DNA of 64,000 nucleotides. Source: Rhodopirellula bahusiensis (GTDB taxonomy: Bacteria > Planctomycetota > Planctomycetia > Pirellulales > Pirellulaceae). Under the pieces are notes generated by a model. It made no database searches and was not told the origin of the DNA. It worked only from the letters and a program-made list of their open reading frames with translations. Location: the NCBI RefSeq assembly GCF_002727185.1, contig NZ_NIZW01000004.1, forward strand, positions 186,001 through 250,000, read 5' to 3'. Made by a program: the position numbers and the translations under genes. Position 1 is the stretch's first letter, and each line of letters opens with the position of its first letter. Of the stretch, positions 50,701-57,308 are shown in pieces.

Positions 50701-53700
50701 CCAATCAGCGGACTGCGTCCGGTGGGTGCCAACGTTGCGGTCTTCGAGAACGAGAAGTTGTTGACCGAAGGCATCGATTACACCTTCGATTACGACGAAA
50801 CGAGCAACCTGATCACGCTGACGCCATTGGCTGGCATTTGGCGTGAAGAAAACGCTTACAGCATCTCGCTGAACAACCGTGACCGCAGCGTCATCGTTGC
50901 TCCTGACCCGAGCGAAGTGCGTGACGGACAACAAGTCAGCATCACTGACTCCGACGGCGGCACAGTCGTCTTCGAATTCGAATCAGGCTATCAGCTGTTC
51001 TTGCCTGAAACGCTGACCTTGGTCGTTCCAGAAGTTGGCATCGACGCAGGTGGATTGAGCGACGGTGACTCCTTCCGTATCAACGACGGTGAAAACGACA
51101 CATTGGTGTTCGAATTTGACCGCGACGGAACCGTGTTGGGTGACGCAACGCCGATTATCCTGCCCGAGTCCCAAGTCGACACTCCGGAAGGTCGTCAAGA
51201 AGTTCGAGAACGCATTGCTCGTGACATCGAAACGGCAATCAACTCGGCACTCGCAGCCAACCCGAACTTCGAAGTCGAAGTGGTTGTCGATGGTGAACGA
51301 GTCGTTCTGGGTGCTCCCGCGGGATACACCGTGGACACATCCGCCGGCGGCATGGAACAAGACGCCCGAACATTGGCATTGCAAGCACCTCGTGCTGGCA
51401 CCGCGTTTGGTGGCGTTCAAGTTGGCGACACGTTCATCGTCAGCAATGGCAACGTGACTCGCACCTTTGAATTCACCGAAGATGGAACGCTGAGCGATCC
51501 AACCTTCGTCCCAGTGGTGATCACAGTCGCTCCGAATGATTTGACATCTTTGGAATTGGCTCAGGTCATCGCCGACACCTTGTCGAACTCGGCACTCGGA
51601 TTGGTTCCGACCGTGATCGACGATGCGGTCTACTTGAACTTGCCATCCGCGGGCTTTGTCAACATCAGCGCCGGTCAGTTGACCGCCATTGGACTGAGTC
51701 GTCCCGTCAGTGATGGCGACATCATTCGCGTCACCGAAAGCCCCGCGACCGTTTCGACGGCAATCGAATTGGGCACGGCTTACCCAGCTGGCCTGGCCGT
51801 GGCCGACTTTGGTGCGACCCTCGACAACAACGTCTTCGTCCTGCAAACCAGTTCCGGCGAACGTGTTCGAGTTCAAATCGATGCGTCTGAAAACGACTTG
51901 ATCCCAACGCCAGGCAGCTTTGTCCTGGACATCACCGAAACAGTCACCGATGACGTCGGCAATGAAACGCTCGTGCTTGTTTCGCGTGAAGAGTTTGCTC
52001 GCCGATTGGCCAGCTTGCTCCGCAACGCTGGCTTGACCGCTGACCCAGTGGCTCAAGACCAATACGTGTTCTTGAATCTGCCAGCCGGTGTGACGGCAAC
52101 GTTCCAATCCGACTATGGCGGCTTGTCGTTGAACGAGACCTCCGAGTTCGAAGTCCGACGCACGTTGGAGTTCGACTTGATCACGGAAGACGAAAACGGC
52201 CAAGACACCTTCGACGGTGTCGAGCCCGGTCACTTCCGCATGCCGTTCCGTTTGACCGACACGGCCAGCGACTTGGCAACTGCCGTTCGCGACGCCTTGA
52301 ACAACTCCGCTGACTTGATCAATGGATTGGCGACGGGTTCACGAGTGGTGGCCCCTGGTCAAGTGCAAGTCGAGTCCAACGAGACAGTCAACGTCAACGG
52401 ACAAGACATCATTCCTCAGCCGGCGATCATCACGGTCACCGCTGGAAGTTCGCTGGAAGTTCGCGGCGAACCCGGTGTAACGGAAAGCAGCACCGTTCAG
52501 GTCTTTGGCCCGTTGCTGCTGACGATGCCAACGTTGGGCGGATTCAGCATCACCAACGGCAGTGCTTTGATCCTGCGAGACGATGCGGGCAACGATGTTG
52601 TTTTGCAGTTCGTTTTGCCAACGGGTCTGAACAATGTGACCGCCGTTCCAGGTGCCATCTTTGTTCCTTACGATTCCAACCAAAACGGTGCTCAGTTGGC
52701 TGCGAACTTGGCAGCCGTCATCAACGCCTCGCCTGCTGACATGACCGCCACGGTCAATGCCAACAACCAGATTTCTCTGGGTCGAATCGATCGCGATCGC
52801 GTCGACAACAATGGTTTGCCAGGCCTGCTCGTTCCGGGCACACCGGGCATCTCCGTCGACCGTGGAATCGTGGCCGACGGTGAAGTGTTGCGACTGCGTC
52901 AGGGCGATGTCGACATTTCGTTCGAGTTTGAACTCAGCGATGGTGGTGGCGGAGTCCGTCCTGGCAACATCCCAGTCACGTTCAACTCCAGCAGCTCGAT
53001 CGGTGAGATCGCTCAAAGCTTGGCTGCGACGATCAGCAACAATCGCGGTGGTTTGCGATTCGCTGTCGATCCTGCGACTGGCCAAGAGTTGATGCCGGTT
53101 GCTGACGTGGAAGCTGGCACCGTTCGCTTGAACGATTTGCCAGGCACGCAAGTTGATATCTCTGGATCGACCACGCTGAACGTGGTCGGTGTCCCCGGCG
53201 GAGCAATCGCAATTCCGATCTCGCCGGACAACAACTCCGAAGACGTCAAACGAAGCATTCTGCAAGCCTTGCAAGGCGTCAACCAACCGGGACAACCCGA
53301 GACGACCACGCTGCAAGCGGAAAACCGCGGCGGTTCGACCTTGTTTGTCGAAAACGCATCGATCATCGATGGCCCAGTCAGCAACTACTACTTGCCTGCC
53401 ATCAAGGATTTGGCTGGCAACCCGCTGGCTCCTAACCGTGAAGATCGCTCGACTCAGTTCACCATTCTGATGCCAGGCATTGGATTGGACTTCGGCGACG
53501 CTCCGGATCCAGTCGCGGGTGTTCCTGGTCGTTACCCAACGACGTTGGCCGAAGATGGTCCTCGTCACGTGATCGGTGGAGCCAACAACCCGATTTTGGG
53601 AAGCCGCGTGGACGCTGAAACGGATGCATTGGCGGTTCGCACTGCCGACGGCGACGATCTAACGATCGACGTGTCACCGCTGACGCCAGCCGGTGGACCA

Positions 53701-56700
53701 CTCCCCGCGACGCTGTTCTCCAACACGATTGTTGGCGGAGACGTTCGCATCGCAGTGAACCCATCTGACTTCTCATCGCTGGACTTGTTTGATGGCGAAA
53801 CCATCACGCTGACAGTCGGCGGGGTCCAAGCAACGTTGGAATTTGACATCGATGGTCGCTTCGACGAAGACAACTTCGCGATCTCAATTGATGCCTTCGA
53901 CGAAGATGGCAACATCGACAATGCGTTGATCCAAGAAGAAGACATCGCCACCGCGATTGTCCGAGCCATTGACGAGAGCCCGCTGCGTCCCGCGGAACGT
54001 TCCATCTTCCAAGAAAACGGTGGGTACGTTGTCAACTTCACCGGCAACGATGAAGACGGAGTGACGTTCTCCAGCTCGACCAACCCGGGCGGAATCATCA
54101 ACCCAGGCGTGATCACACCGATCCAAGTCACCGCGTCTCCAGGCAGCGTTCTGCAGGCCTGGATCGACTTCAATGCCGACGGTGACTGGGATGACGCCGG
54201 CGAGTATGTGTTGCAAAACGTTCAGTTCGAGAGCAACCCAGAAACGCCCGGTCAAATCACTCGCGAATTTGTGATTCAATTCCCTGACACGGCACCCGCA
54301 CCAACCAGTGGTGTGAGTTCGACCTACGCTCGTTTCCGTGTCTCGACCGAAGGCGGCTTGTCGCCAAATGGTTTGGCCCTGTCGGGTGAAGTGGAGGACT
54401 ACTTGGTAACGTTGTTGCCAGGTTTGCCGCCGACCGTTGACGACGCCGCTGCGAACCGCAACTACAGCGTCGCGGAAGGTGCGACGCTGCAAGCGATTGA
54501 TGCAACTGGAACGCTGACCCCAAGCATCGCCAACGACAACGGATTGCTGAGTGCTGTAACTGAGCCCGACGGGCAAGACGTTGCGATCTTTGCAGATGAC
54601 GTTGGCTCCAAGACGATCTACGACGTCAACGATGCCACTCGCGTCGCGGGTGTGGTGAACATCGCTGCGGATGGCACATTCACTTTCGACGCTGATGCGG
54701 ACTTCTCCGGTAACGCTACCTTCGTGGTACGTGCAACGGATGTGTCGCCCGGCAACCCGAATGGACAACTCGTCAGTTCACGTGCGATCACGGCGACCAT
54801 CACGGTCACTCCGGTCAACGATGCTCCAACGCTGCAACCTGGCGTTCAGCCAAGTGACGTGCTGACGACTGAATCGATCTTGGAAGACAACGTGGTCAGC
54901 CAGGAAGATCAAACCTCGCTCGGACCTGTGGTCTTCTCTGCAGCCGACCTGATTGATCCTTACTTCGTCGCTGGGCCTGGTTCTGAACCAGGTGAGCAGG
55001 AGTTGTTCTTCCAGTTTGCTGGCACGGGCTCAACTGCATTCCAAACGACGCAGGGCGGAACGCTGGCGATCACCAACAACGGCCGAACGATTCAGTACAC
55101 GCCGCCGCAGGATTACAGCGGAGCAACGCCTGATACGTTCATCTACCGAGTCGCAGATCGCGAAGCACCGGGCCAGAACACGATTGTCAGTGCAACCGCC
55201 GCAACGGTCGGCCGCGTCAGCATCGTGATCACGCCGATCAACGACAATCCACGTTTGGTGGACGACACATACAGCACCAACGAAGACACCCCGTTGAACA
55301 TCGACGTGGATGGTGCAGACGGAATCTTGAATAACGACACTGCGGGACCAATTGACGAACAGAACGACGGTCAACAGATCTTCCTTGTTCCCAACCAGTT
55401 CCAACGTGTGGTCAATGGCCAAGTCATCAACAATCGCTTCACCGAAGCGGGTGGCACCGTCAGTTTGGTCGGCAACCAACTGGTCTACACACCGCGTTCG
55501 CAATTCAGCGGCACGGATCGATTCACCTACGAAGTGCAGGACTCCGAAGGTGGAGTCTCGACAGCGACGGTGACGATCAATGTTGGCAGCGTCAACAACC
55601 AGCCCGAATTCATCGGCGTCAATGGCGTCTCAGGTGAAACGACACTGAGATTTGACGAACGGAAACAGGCGGGCGAAGGAGTGACCTTCGACTTGAACGC
55701 TTGGTTCAGCGACCCGGACGGAGATACGATGACCTACGAGGTCACCGCATCGGGTGGCACTTCCGTGATCAACCCAACGATCTCGGGCAACGAGTTGAAC
55801 ATCGACTTCGTTCCATTCCAGAACGGCGACAGCATTCCGGTTTTGATCACCGCTCGTGATCCATCGGGTTTGACAACTGATCAAACGATCTTGGTCACCG
55901 TCACTGGATCGCCGGATGCTCCGATCGTTCAAGGCAGCTTGAATCCGCTTCAGATCATCGAAGACAACGTCGCGGTCGAAGATTTGACCCAGGTCTTCTT
56001 CGATCCAGACGGAGACACACTGACCTACTCGGTCACACGTCTGGGAACGATCGTGAATCCAACGGCGGCCCAAATCGCGGCCCATCCATTGGTTCAATCG
56101 ATTGAGTTCTTTGGCAACTCGTTGCGAATCACTCCACAGCCAAACCAATCTGGTCAAGTGACCATTGAACTGTCGGCTCGTGATTCACAATTCCAAGCGA
56201 CTCACCAATTCGAACTGCAAGTACTAGCGGCCGAAGACGCACCGACCGGTGTGGAAGACGCTTACTCGGTATCGTTGGGAGGCCGTCTTGAGATCAACGA
56301 CCCAGCTTTGGGACTGTTGCGAAATGACTTCGATCCTGATTTGAATTCCACTTTGAGCATCGCGTCCGGTTCGGTCACGCAACCTACCTACGGAACGGTT
56401 TCTCTCAGCGGAAACGATGACGGGACGTTCATCTACACCTTCAACCCAGAGTCCAGCTCGCTGAATCCGTTGCCAACCGGCGACAGCTTCACCTACCGCG
56501 TGCAAGACAACACGGGTCGATTGAGTCCACCGGTTACGGTGACGATTACCTTCGGGCAATCGGCTTACCAAAACCCATCGGACCGATTCGATGTGACCGC
56601 GGACGGTTTCGTCACGGCGATCGACGCTTTGCGAGTGATCAACTTGCTCAACCGCGACGAGCTTCGTGATCCAAACGATCCAAATGCGGATCTGACGATC

Positions 56701-57210
56701 GATCGAATTCCGTCTTCACCACCGGATTACTACGACGTCAACGGCGACGGACGCGTGTCAGCACTGGATGCCTTGCAAGTGATCAACGAGCTCAACTCTC
56801 GTTCGGTCGACGGCACCAATGCGGGTGGCGAGCCATTGCTGGACGACAACACGACGATCGTGTCTGGGTCATTTGACTCGGCATCGGCCGGACGTTTCGC
56901 GTCGACGCAGACCTTGGCATCTCAGGCTGCTACCTCCGCCACGGCGGCCAACGCGGTGCCAATTTCCTCGGCCATCACGAGCGACCGTAACCCGGCCGGT
57001 GAACTGACTGTTTCCGCGGAAGCATCGCTCGACAACGTGCTCTCGGTTGGTTTTGACATCGATTCGGGGCAATCAGAACGCAACGAATTGCTGGCCAACG
57101 CATTGGCCGACGACTTAGAATCGTCTCAATCCGAATCAGGCATCGGATTGGACGGAGCAATTGACTCCGCCTTGGTTGATCTTTTCTCTGATGAAATTGA
57201 TCACAATTAA
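38731..57210 (+). CDS. Giant secreted modular protein (LEPR-XLL, PPC, GEVED, cadherin-like, dockerin)
   Basis: 6159 residues, about 650 kDa, in one uninterrupted frame. ATG 38731 has AGAAGG 8 bases upstream. Order of parts: basic N-terminus and LEPR-XLL signal LEARQLL (about 52-58); a degenerate matrixin-like segment (about 550-705); a PPC domain (about 710-950); beta-helix-like repeats (from about 1110); further PPC domains (near 1975-2155, 2237-2370, 2487-2640 and 3354-3495); repeated modules with an FEF strand (2850-5050); a GEVED domain (about 4914-5230) with AWIDFNADGDWDDAGEY; cadherin/VCBS-like repeats (about 5230-5940); a dockerin (about 5949-6027) with DVTADGFVTAIDALRVI and DVNGDGRVSALDALQVI; and an Ala/Ser-rich tail. 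Probably cell-surface or extracellular. Its partner and function are unknown. Confidence 0.93.
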   Translation: MTSRQRNTVSPSTENASSRDRAPSAPVRRRSKTSKRGGESRQQRRRHLVETLEARQLLAGPQLIGVQPNEGDLIDDGAVRQTAPRVLTFRFDENQQIDPTTLGGVEISRAGGDSDFNEKIVIEPGSISLGDPNQNEIIVRFAENLPDDDYQIKLFGYDNPDEDIVGIRNLNGELFVPDEAGERVQTIDFDLDLGALIESVVPQPVVRNADGSLTQNRNEIVVYFNEDPLFVENDASGNPTTRSAENPRFYQLLLTQDSVRTTDDVVYQPAKVVYDEATFTARLFFDTEDINDLQFEQAVLTAQDASQLAQLEAALVAGTPTVAEAEANLAAFKETFAVPVGGGTFRLRIGNAISSSAELQLQPAEVIPRPFTSVGLDNSGSEFLIRSLLLGEDQPERSVAFVNSAAGGLAVSLDANGRVVVDFGGSTPTVNDLRVAVASTPSVAGLVEVDSNSFGSLALPLSLTNKSDFNLVGLGGTLTTSYNLGELGSTGELSSVLIRESISPMPFDLDLPGGNDDPGHRQVDTAFQGHLNPLFGADSVDGITEIAYNFESIVASTGGTTFSNQITDRQKDRVREVLDLWSAKIGVQFRETVSEGITFAVGDNARLASSVSFNVINANVRVDETFADPAIVFSNQITFGTAYGEDFTRKAAAGVGLLLGLEFAPELPPETLLSGSFAFLNDTINPDTEAALNNLEPVFPGNADVLHGQYLYRPDSVDIDMYRFEVNLNDADRLGTLTVETFAERLAQSSLLDTTLTLFQEVAASATSDFDLGPSLTVEFMAVAAGAEGNQTRIEFVQSDRAANDDEVRVLRQTGDDGQLLDNVILLDVPRRSSVGAVPVSALINAINDDPFASSLVQARLIEGDATTDISRPNEVLDFSAISLSGGGLEQLSRNDDYFSEDSYLTASLGAGTYYIGVAASGNDEYNPLIPESGFGGRTQGEYELLVKFDPNVDEVNVLRDMDLDGNNVGDRIGVPGTPLDGDGDGAPGGLYQFWFQTRPEERILEFELTGNSITPNQTIEVISGTGVRRVYEFVPIGQSSTVPGSVTVQYNATVGAGSPAAGLANELATTINLLTGITGVSAELIGSGELVQLSGERSVDTSTDFRGMTIHGRTIFVDKMGAAQADGSIDSPINNIASDDVLSAFSVARFGDQVRIVGNGGIDGDIETEDDNFSYQFGVTETGGRVLEDGRNMEIPRGVTTVIDAGAALKFRSARIGVGSSSLQIDRSGSLLQVLGTPRLVELSTDNDVNDPTFDPITTLLTDPSDATAAYENGSVILTSMRDRDVDVSAAGISPTAGPGDWGGIVFRSDFDSVQGRSSLEDEGIFIDRVNHAEIRFGGGSNLLIDSVQQLVNPITMIGRRPTISFNDITRSADAAISASPDTFEETTFQGPKFQVAGRFIADYDRVGPDIYSNQLLDNSINGLFIRVQTTANQPPRELTVSGRFDDIDVVHYLAENLSIVGTPGGSIQDGIRPDLTSSAGNVNLGGNLDQGTYDYKMTFVDVFGFESAASDPSGDFVVPSTLSGSSIELRNLPAIGGVSNFVARRLYRSIPGTNDYVFVAQLDATRQTFVDDGEQTAANSTLLDPDLDGVRGRLDASLTIDPGMIIKLNGARIELGHGTQLLAEGTAQRPVIFTSLLDDRFGAGGTFDTSNDAATGTVFDPDRGDWSGIYAGPNSHISLDSATIAYAGGVSLIPGGESRGFVPLQLQQASARVVNSRFEFNDDGQDGAGDVGRFGRPGVTPSTIHVRGSQPIIVGNDFVDNRGSIIDIDSNSMTAERIVDLGRQTGSVENFSELDDNYGPLIRLNRYEVVANGAAAERQLSGLEIRGGELTTESIWDDTDIVHMLFDSIDVGNLHSSGGLRLFSRAEESLVVKLSGGGTAFSSTSGTGLTATGTVGDIDDRIGGTVQVIGMPGSPVVLTSLADDSVGAGLMPDGTSFLDTNGDSFASRPESNDWRSILFEENANYTNIEFILERELKSEVSPGLNGSVVTAQALGTLAPNELFSDDQNRLGFEVEGFLSQANDIDTYAFTGEAGTQIWVDLDHTSFTLDTVLEILDPDGNVIARSDNSFDEVNGDADVAILDPSAEGLAGSLQANSNFDGFMDYDTVNPRDAGLRITLPGPIGNSSNYFIRVRSAAVNPDDTEGGLTRGGYRFQVRLREEQEFSGSMVRYADIRYANNGIHVRGAMANSPLLGEAQENEQFGNTSSNDVAVSGLDSPGQRAQYLGNTLESRNGVISVGGSLDTVADIDHYQIDVLGSQGAVSRDTLIFDIDYADGFNRPDTMLSIFYDPDGETGDAQPRLVAIGNDSNILEDQSIDGDSPIDLLQRGSIDNGDAYIGPLAMPGGTGTYYVAVTGEGTTPDVLSDPLVRLEPIDSILRIVDDQIANSIQTTADAPVEPFFIDTSVLPFGWSTTLDRATDVGHNSKQTFNGSRNVDLFPDSVQFETEFNDSLFAADDLEANLGWSLNDDPNIGNTFGTNTSQQIPHTKVLGTTINEVVDVYQFVVPVDGSRVILDVDDGVIPFAYDANPGFGGIDIDPDIEDFQSDSVDLKLQLLDAFGVVIATNSFSATNDGAEGSIGDALSIFTDDPYIETFLQAGVYYVAVSPEATGYDPATQVFSLDVDERPQQGTYELNVSVEDHVVDGGDPNNQSLYFDRSEIRGDLDSVAFDLSGYSDADQPYLYFDYLLSDIGTDEVRVIARSDQQTEVVIAGNAAGIAGTTGDLLQQDAQDNWYQARLDLGQFAGDTNVVIRFEYDTDLSAGTGPVFGGEGLYLDNFIVGFAERGEMVVGAASGRTGFTGQSQTVLGEYQLEIRPGQEYTTTTSATTQTPTVSFDTNDRLAQTMTIVAPHPSQLNDGDTFSMSDNVRSVTFEFNSTGSVVAGNIPIDISGVTTQIEVAERMRTAFNLPAVQALVPIQATDSSGDTAGGNNDVRIALSAAVVGDFYKVDSVGDVPDAADPIVPAGTSFRLPAIYTEYVGDQNVQRRQDQVFIDSNKISDVHAIGIWSEPGERGVDPQDIKARSQFALDLGNFFGFNNNDFFAGEVNPYIQQPPIGNTTPGAVRNLPTLNNSVVGGLAPSVSIVNNTIDSAGYSAIKVDGETRPWQIDSFFSGDFLGDIGFGDFISDGLTMTIDAAGTRVTFEFEDIGGGVNPDGSATIGGDGYVDGHVPIYYRQTGTALYNPPTVPQAARRGYASTRHEVMMSIYQSIQGSILMTNDMVQLVHPTIGPSIMFGDELEENRYLSDMSFPTATVFLEGVSGIYFDTSFAKGGGNPFLATPAAVAEAPQPFSRIVNNTIYGQDGTESQFSQAAITTGVDGDDTPSGARDTKIGQSHNGPYITDATIGNGDPLTTAQQDVDFYEVELKVGDRLTIDIDTLAADIDIPEGPDLVLRLFDSNGIVVATNDSGAAPTHLETATDPTLEDTYVDPGVDPVDTADDTQPNLRAVDPFMDFTATVKGTYYVGVSLQGNDEYDPNALSGRAKSTATTGDYTIAIEAYAARDFVLSIDDQNLGRNTGNLGSTGDDLIGTSIVITQIPDRQDGFVAPDSTNSMRFLFTDSIAGIRIDDNGETVVNVPLQPGDGFRTPEILSALQDAINGAGVVDNPTLTSPPLPNNEFDNGPDDDDIGSVAGPITRVEALALGGLAGSAAGLDRFDFSIPMPYGPGSDFQYGFGHDRTSEVESWGFVGTTTSGLGTTELYLLIKNAAKIEIIPPEGGTTPLRMDPQPGVEMDQLLPETGVMLTGGSSATLINNVLANLNQSVVVEETQFRGFSHPTDPDEHIKPSEVVVTNNLFQHDQPATTLFRQNINGLNNGGVGLTTDGATGPSNVNGGTDDFNITLDNNDVLFANADGDNFIPALFSLAIDSGASSVVERDAFGGVKESVGLGTSNILAPTRDGNGVLRADNDLAAPPTGVGGSLFIDRGANELADFNGPVATLQNPLDNDAEGRDSDVSESFLQLTGGNQQKFTIQLRDTGDSSNPFSGIGIDDDTVVVAPISGLRPVGANVAVFENEKLLTEGIDYTFDYDETSNLITLTPLAGIWREENAYSISLNNRDRSVIVAPDPSEVRDGQQVSITDSDGGTVVFEFESGYQLFLPETLTLVVPEVGIDAGGLSDGDSFRINDGENDTLVFEFDRDGTVLGDATPIILPESQVDTPEGRQEVRERIARDIETAINSALAANPNFEVEVVVDGERVVLGAPAGYTVDTSAGGMEQDARTLALQAPRAGTAFGGVQVGDTFIVSNGNVTRTFEFTEDGTLSDPTFVPVVITVAPNDLTSLELAQVIADTLSNSALGLVPTVIDDAVYLNLPSAGFVNISAGQLTAIGLSRPVSDGDIIRVTESPATVSTAIELGTAYPAGLAVADFGATLDNNVFVLQTSSGERVRVQIDASENDLIPTPGSFVLDITETVTDDVGNETLVLVSREEFARRLASLLRNAGLTADPVAQDQYVFLNLPAGVTATFQSDYGGLSLNETSEFEVRRTLEFDLITEDENGQDTFDGVEPGHFRMPFRLTDTASDLATAVRDALNNSADLINGLATGSRVVAPGQVQVESNETVNVNGQDIIPQPAIITVTAGSSLEVRGEPGVTESSTVQVFGPLLLTMPTLGGFSITNGSALILRDDAGNDVVLQFVLPTGLNNVTAVPGAIFVPYDSNQNGAQLAANLAAVINASPADMTATVNANNQISLGRIDRDRVDNNGLPGLLVPGTPGISVDRGIVADGEVLRLRQGDVDISFEFELSDGGGGVRPGNIPVTFNSSSSIGEIAQSLAATISNNRGGLRFAVDPATGQELMPVADVEAGTVRLNDLPGTQVDISGSTTLNVVGVPGGAIAIPISPDNNSEDVKRSILQALQGVNQPGQPETTTLQAENRGGSTLFVENASIIDGPVSNYYLPAIKDLAGNPLAPNREDRSTQFTILMPGIGLDFGDAPDPVAGVPGRYPTTLAEDGPRHVIGGANNPILGSRVDAETDALAVRTADGDDLTIDVSPLTPAGGPLPATLFSNTIVGGDVRIAVNPSDFSSLDLFDGETITLTVGGVQATLEFDIDGRFDEDNFAISIDAFDEDGNIDNALIQEEDIATAIVRAIDESPLRPAERSIFQENGGYVVNFTGNDEDGVTFSSSTNPGGIINPGVITPIQVTASPGSVLQAWIDFNADGDWDDAGEYVLQNVQFESNPETPGQITREFVIQFPDTAPAPTSGVSSTYARFRVSTEGGLSPNGLALSGEVEDYLVTLLPGLPPTVDDAAANRNYSVAEGATLQAIDATGTLTPSIANDNGLLSAVTEPDGQDVAIFADDVGSKTIYDVNDATRVAGVVNIAADGTFTFDADADFSGNATFVVRATDVSPGNPNGQLVSSRAITATITVTPVNDAPTLQPGVQPSDVLTTESILEDNVVSQEDQTSLGPVVFSAADLIDPYFVAGPGSEPGEQELFFQFAGTGSTAFQTTQGGTLAITNNGRTIQYTPPQDYSGATPDTFIYRVADREAPGQNTIVSATAATVGRVSIVITPINDNPRLVDDTYSTNEDTPLNIDVDGADGILNNDTAGPIDEQNDGQQIFLVPNQFQRVVNGQVINNRFTEAGGTVSLVGNQLVYTPRSQFSGTDRFTYEVQDSEGGVSTATVTINVGSVNNQPEFIGVNGVSGETTLRFDERKQAGEGVTFDLNAWFSDPDGDTMTYEVTASGGTSVINPTISGNELNIDFVPFQNGDSIPVLITARDPSGLTTDQTILVTVTGSPDAPIVQGSLNPLQIIEDNVAVEDLTQVFFDPDGDTLTYSVTRLGTIVNPTAAQIAAHPLVQSIEFFGNSLRITPQPNQSGQVTIELSARDSQFQATHQFELQVLAAEDAPTGVEDAYSVSLGGRLEINDPALGLLRNDFDPDLNSTLSIASGSVTQPTYGTVSLSGNDDGTFIYTFNPESSSLNPLPTGDSFTYRVQDNTGRLSPPVTVTITFGQSAYQNPSDRFDVTADGFVTAIDALRVINLLNRDELRDPNDPNADLTIDRIPSSPPDYYDVNGDGRVSALDALQVINELNSRSVDGTNAGGEPLLDDNTTIVSGSFDSASAGRFASTQTLASQAATSATAANAVPISSAITSDRNPAGELTVSAEASLDNVLSVGFDIDSGQSERNELLANALADDLESSQSESGIGLDGAIDSALVDLFSDEIDHN
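56575..56810 (+). other. Dockerin type I region of the giant protein
   Basis: Two calcium-loop repeats, FDVTADGFVTAIDALRVINL and YDVNGDGRVSALDALQVINE, lie about 48 residues apart, as in type I dockerins. In cellulosomes these bind cohesins; none is visible in this window. Confidence 0.85.
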
Positions 57211-57223
57211 GATTTGCTGACCC

Positions 57224-57247
57224 GAGGGGCTCCAAATGGGGCCCCTC
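57224..57247 (+). terminator. Hairpin between the two giant genes
   Basis: GAGGGGCTCC-AAAT-GGGGCCCCTC forms a 10-bp stem (one G-U pair) with a 4-base loop, 14 bases after the first giant's stop. There is no T-tract, so it may be a weak terminator, an RNA 3'-end stabiliser or a processing site. Confidence 0.5.
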
Positions 57248-57308
57248 AAGCAGCACTCCATTATTCCCTCCCGTTTTTGATTCATATTCTGCAAGGCCTC
57301 GGTCAACC

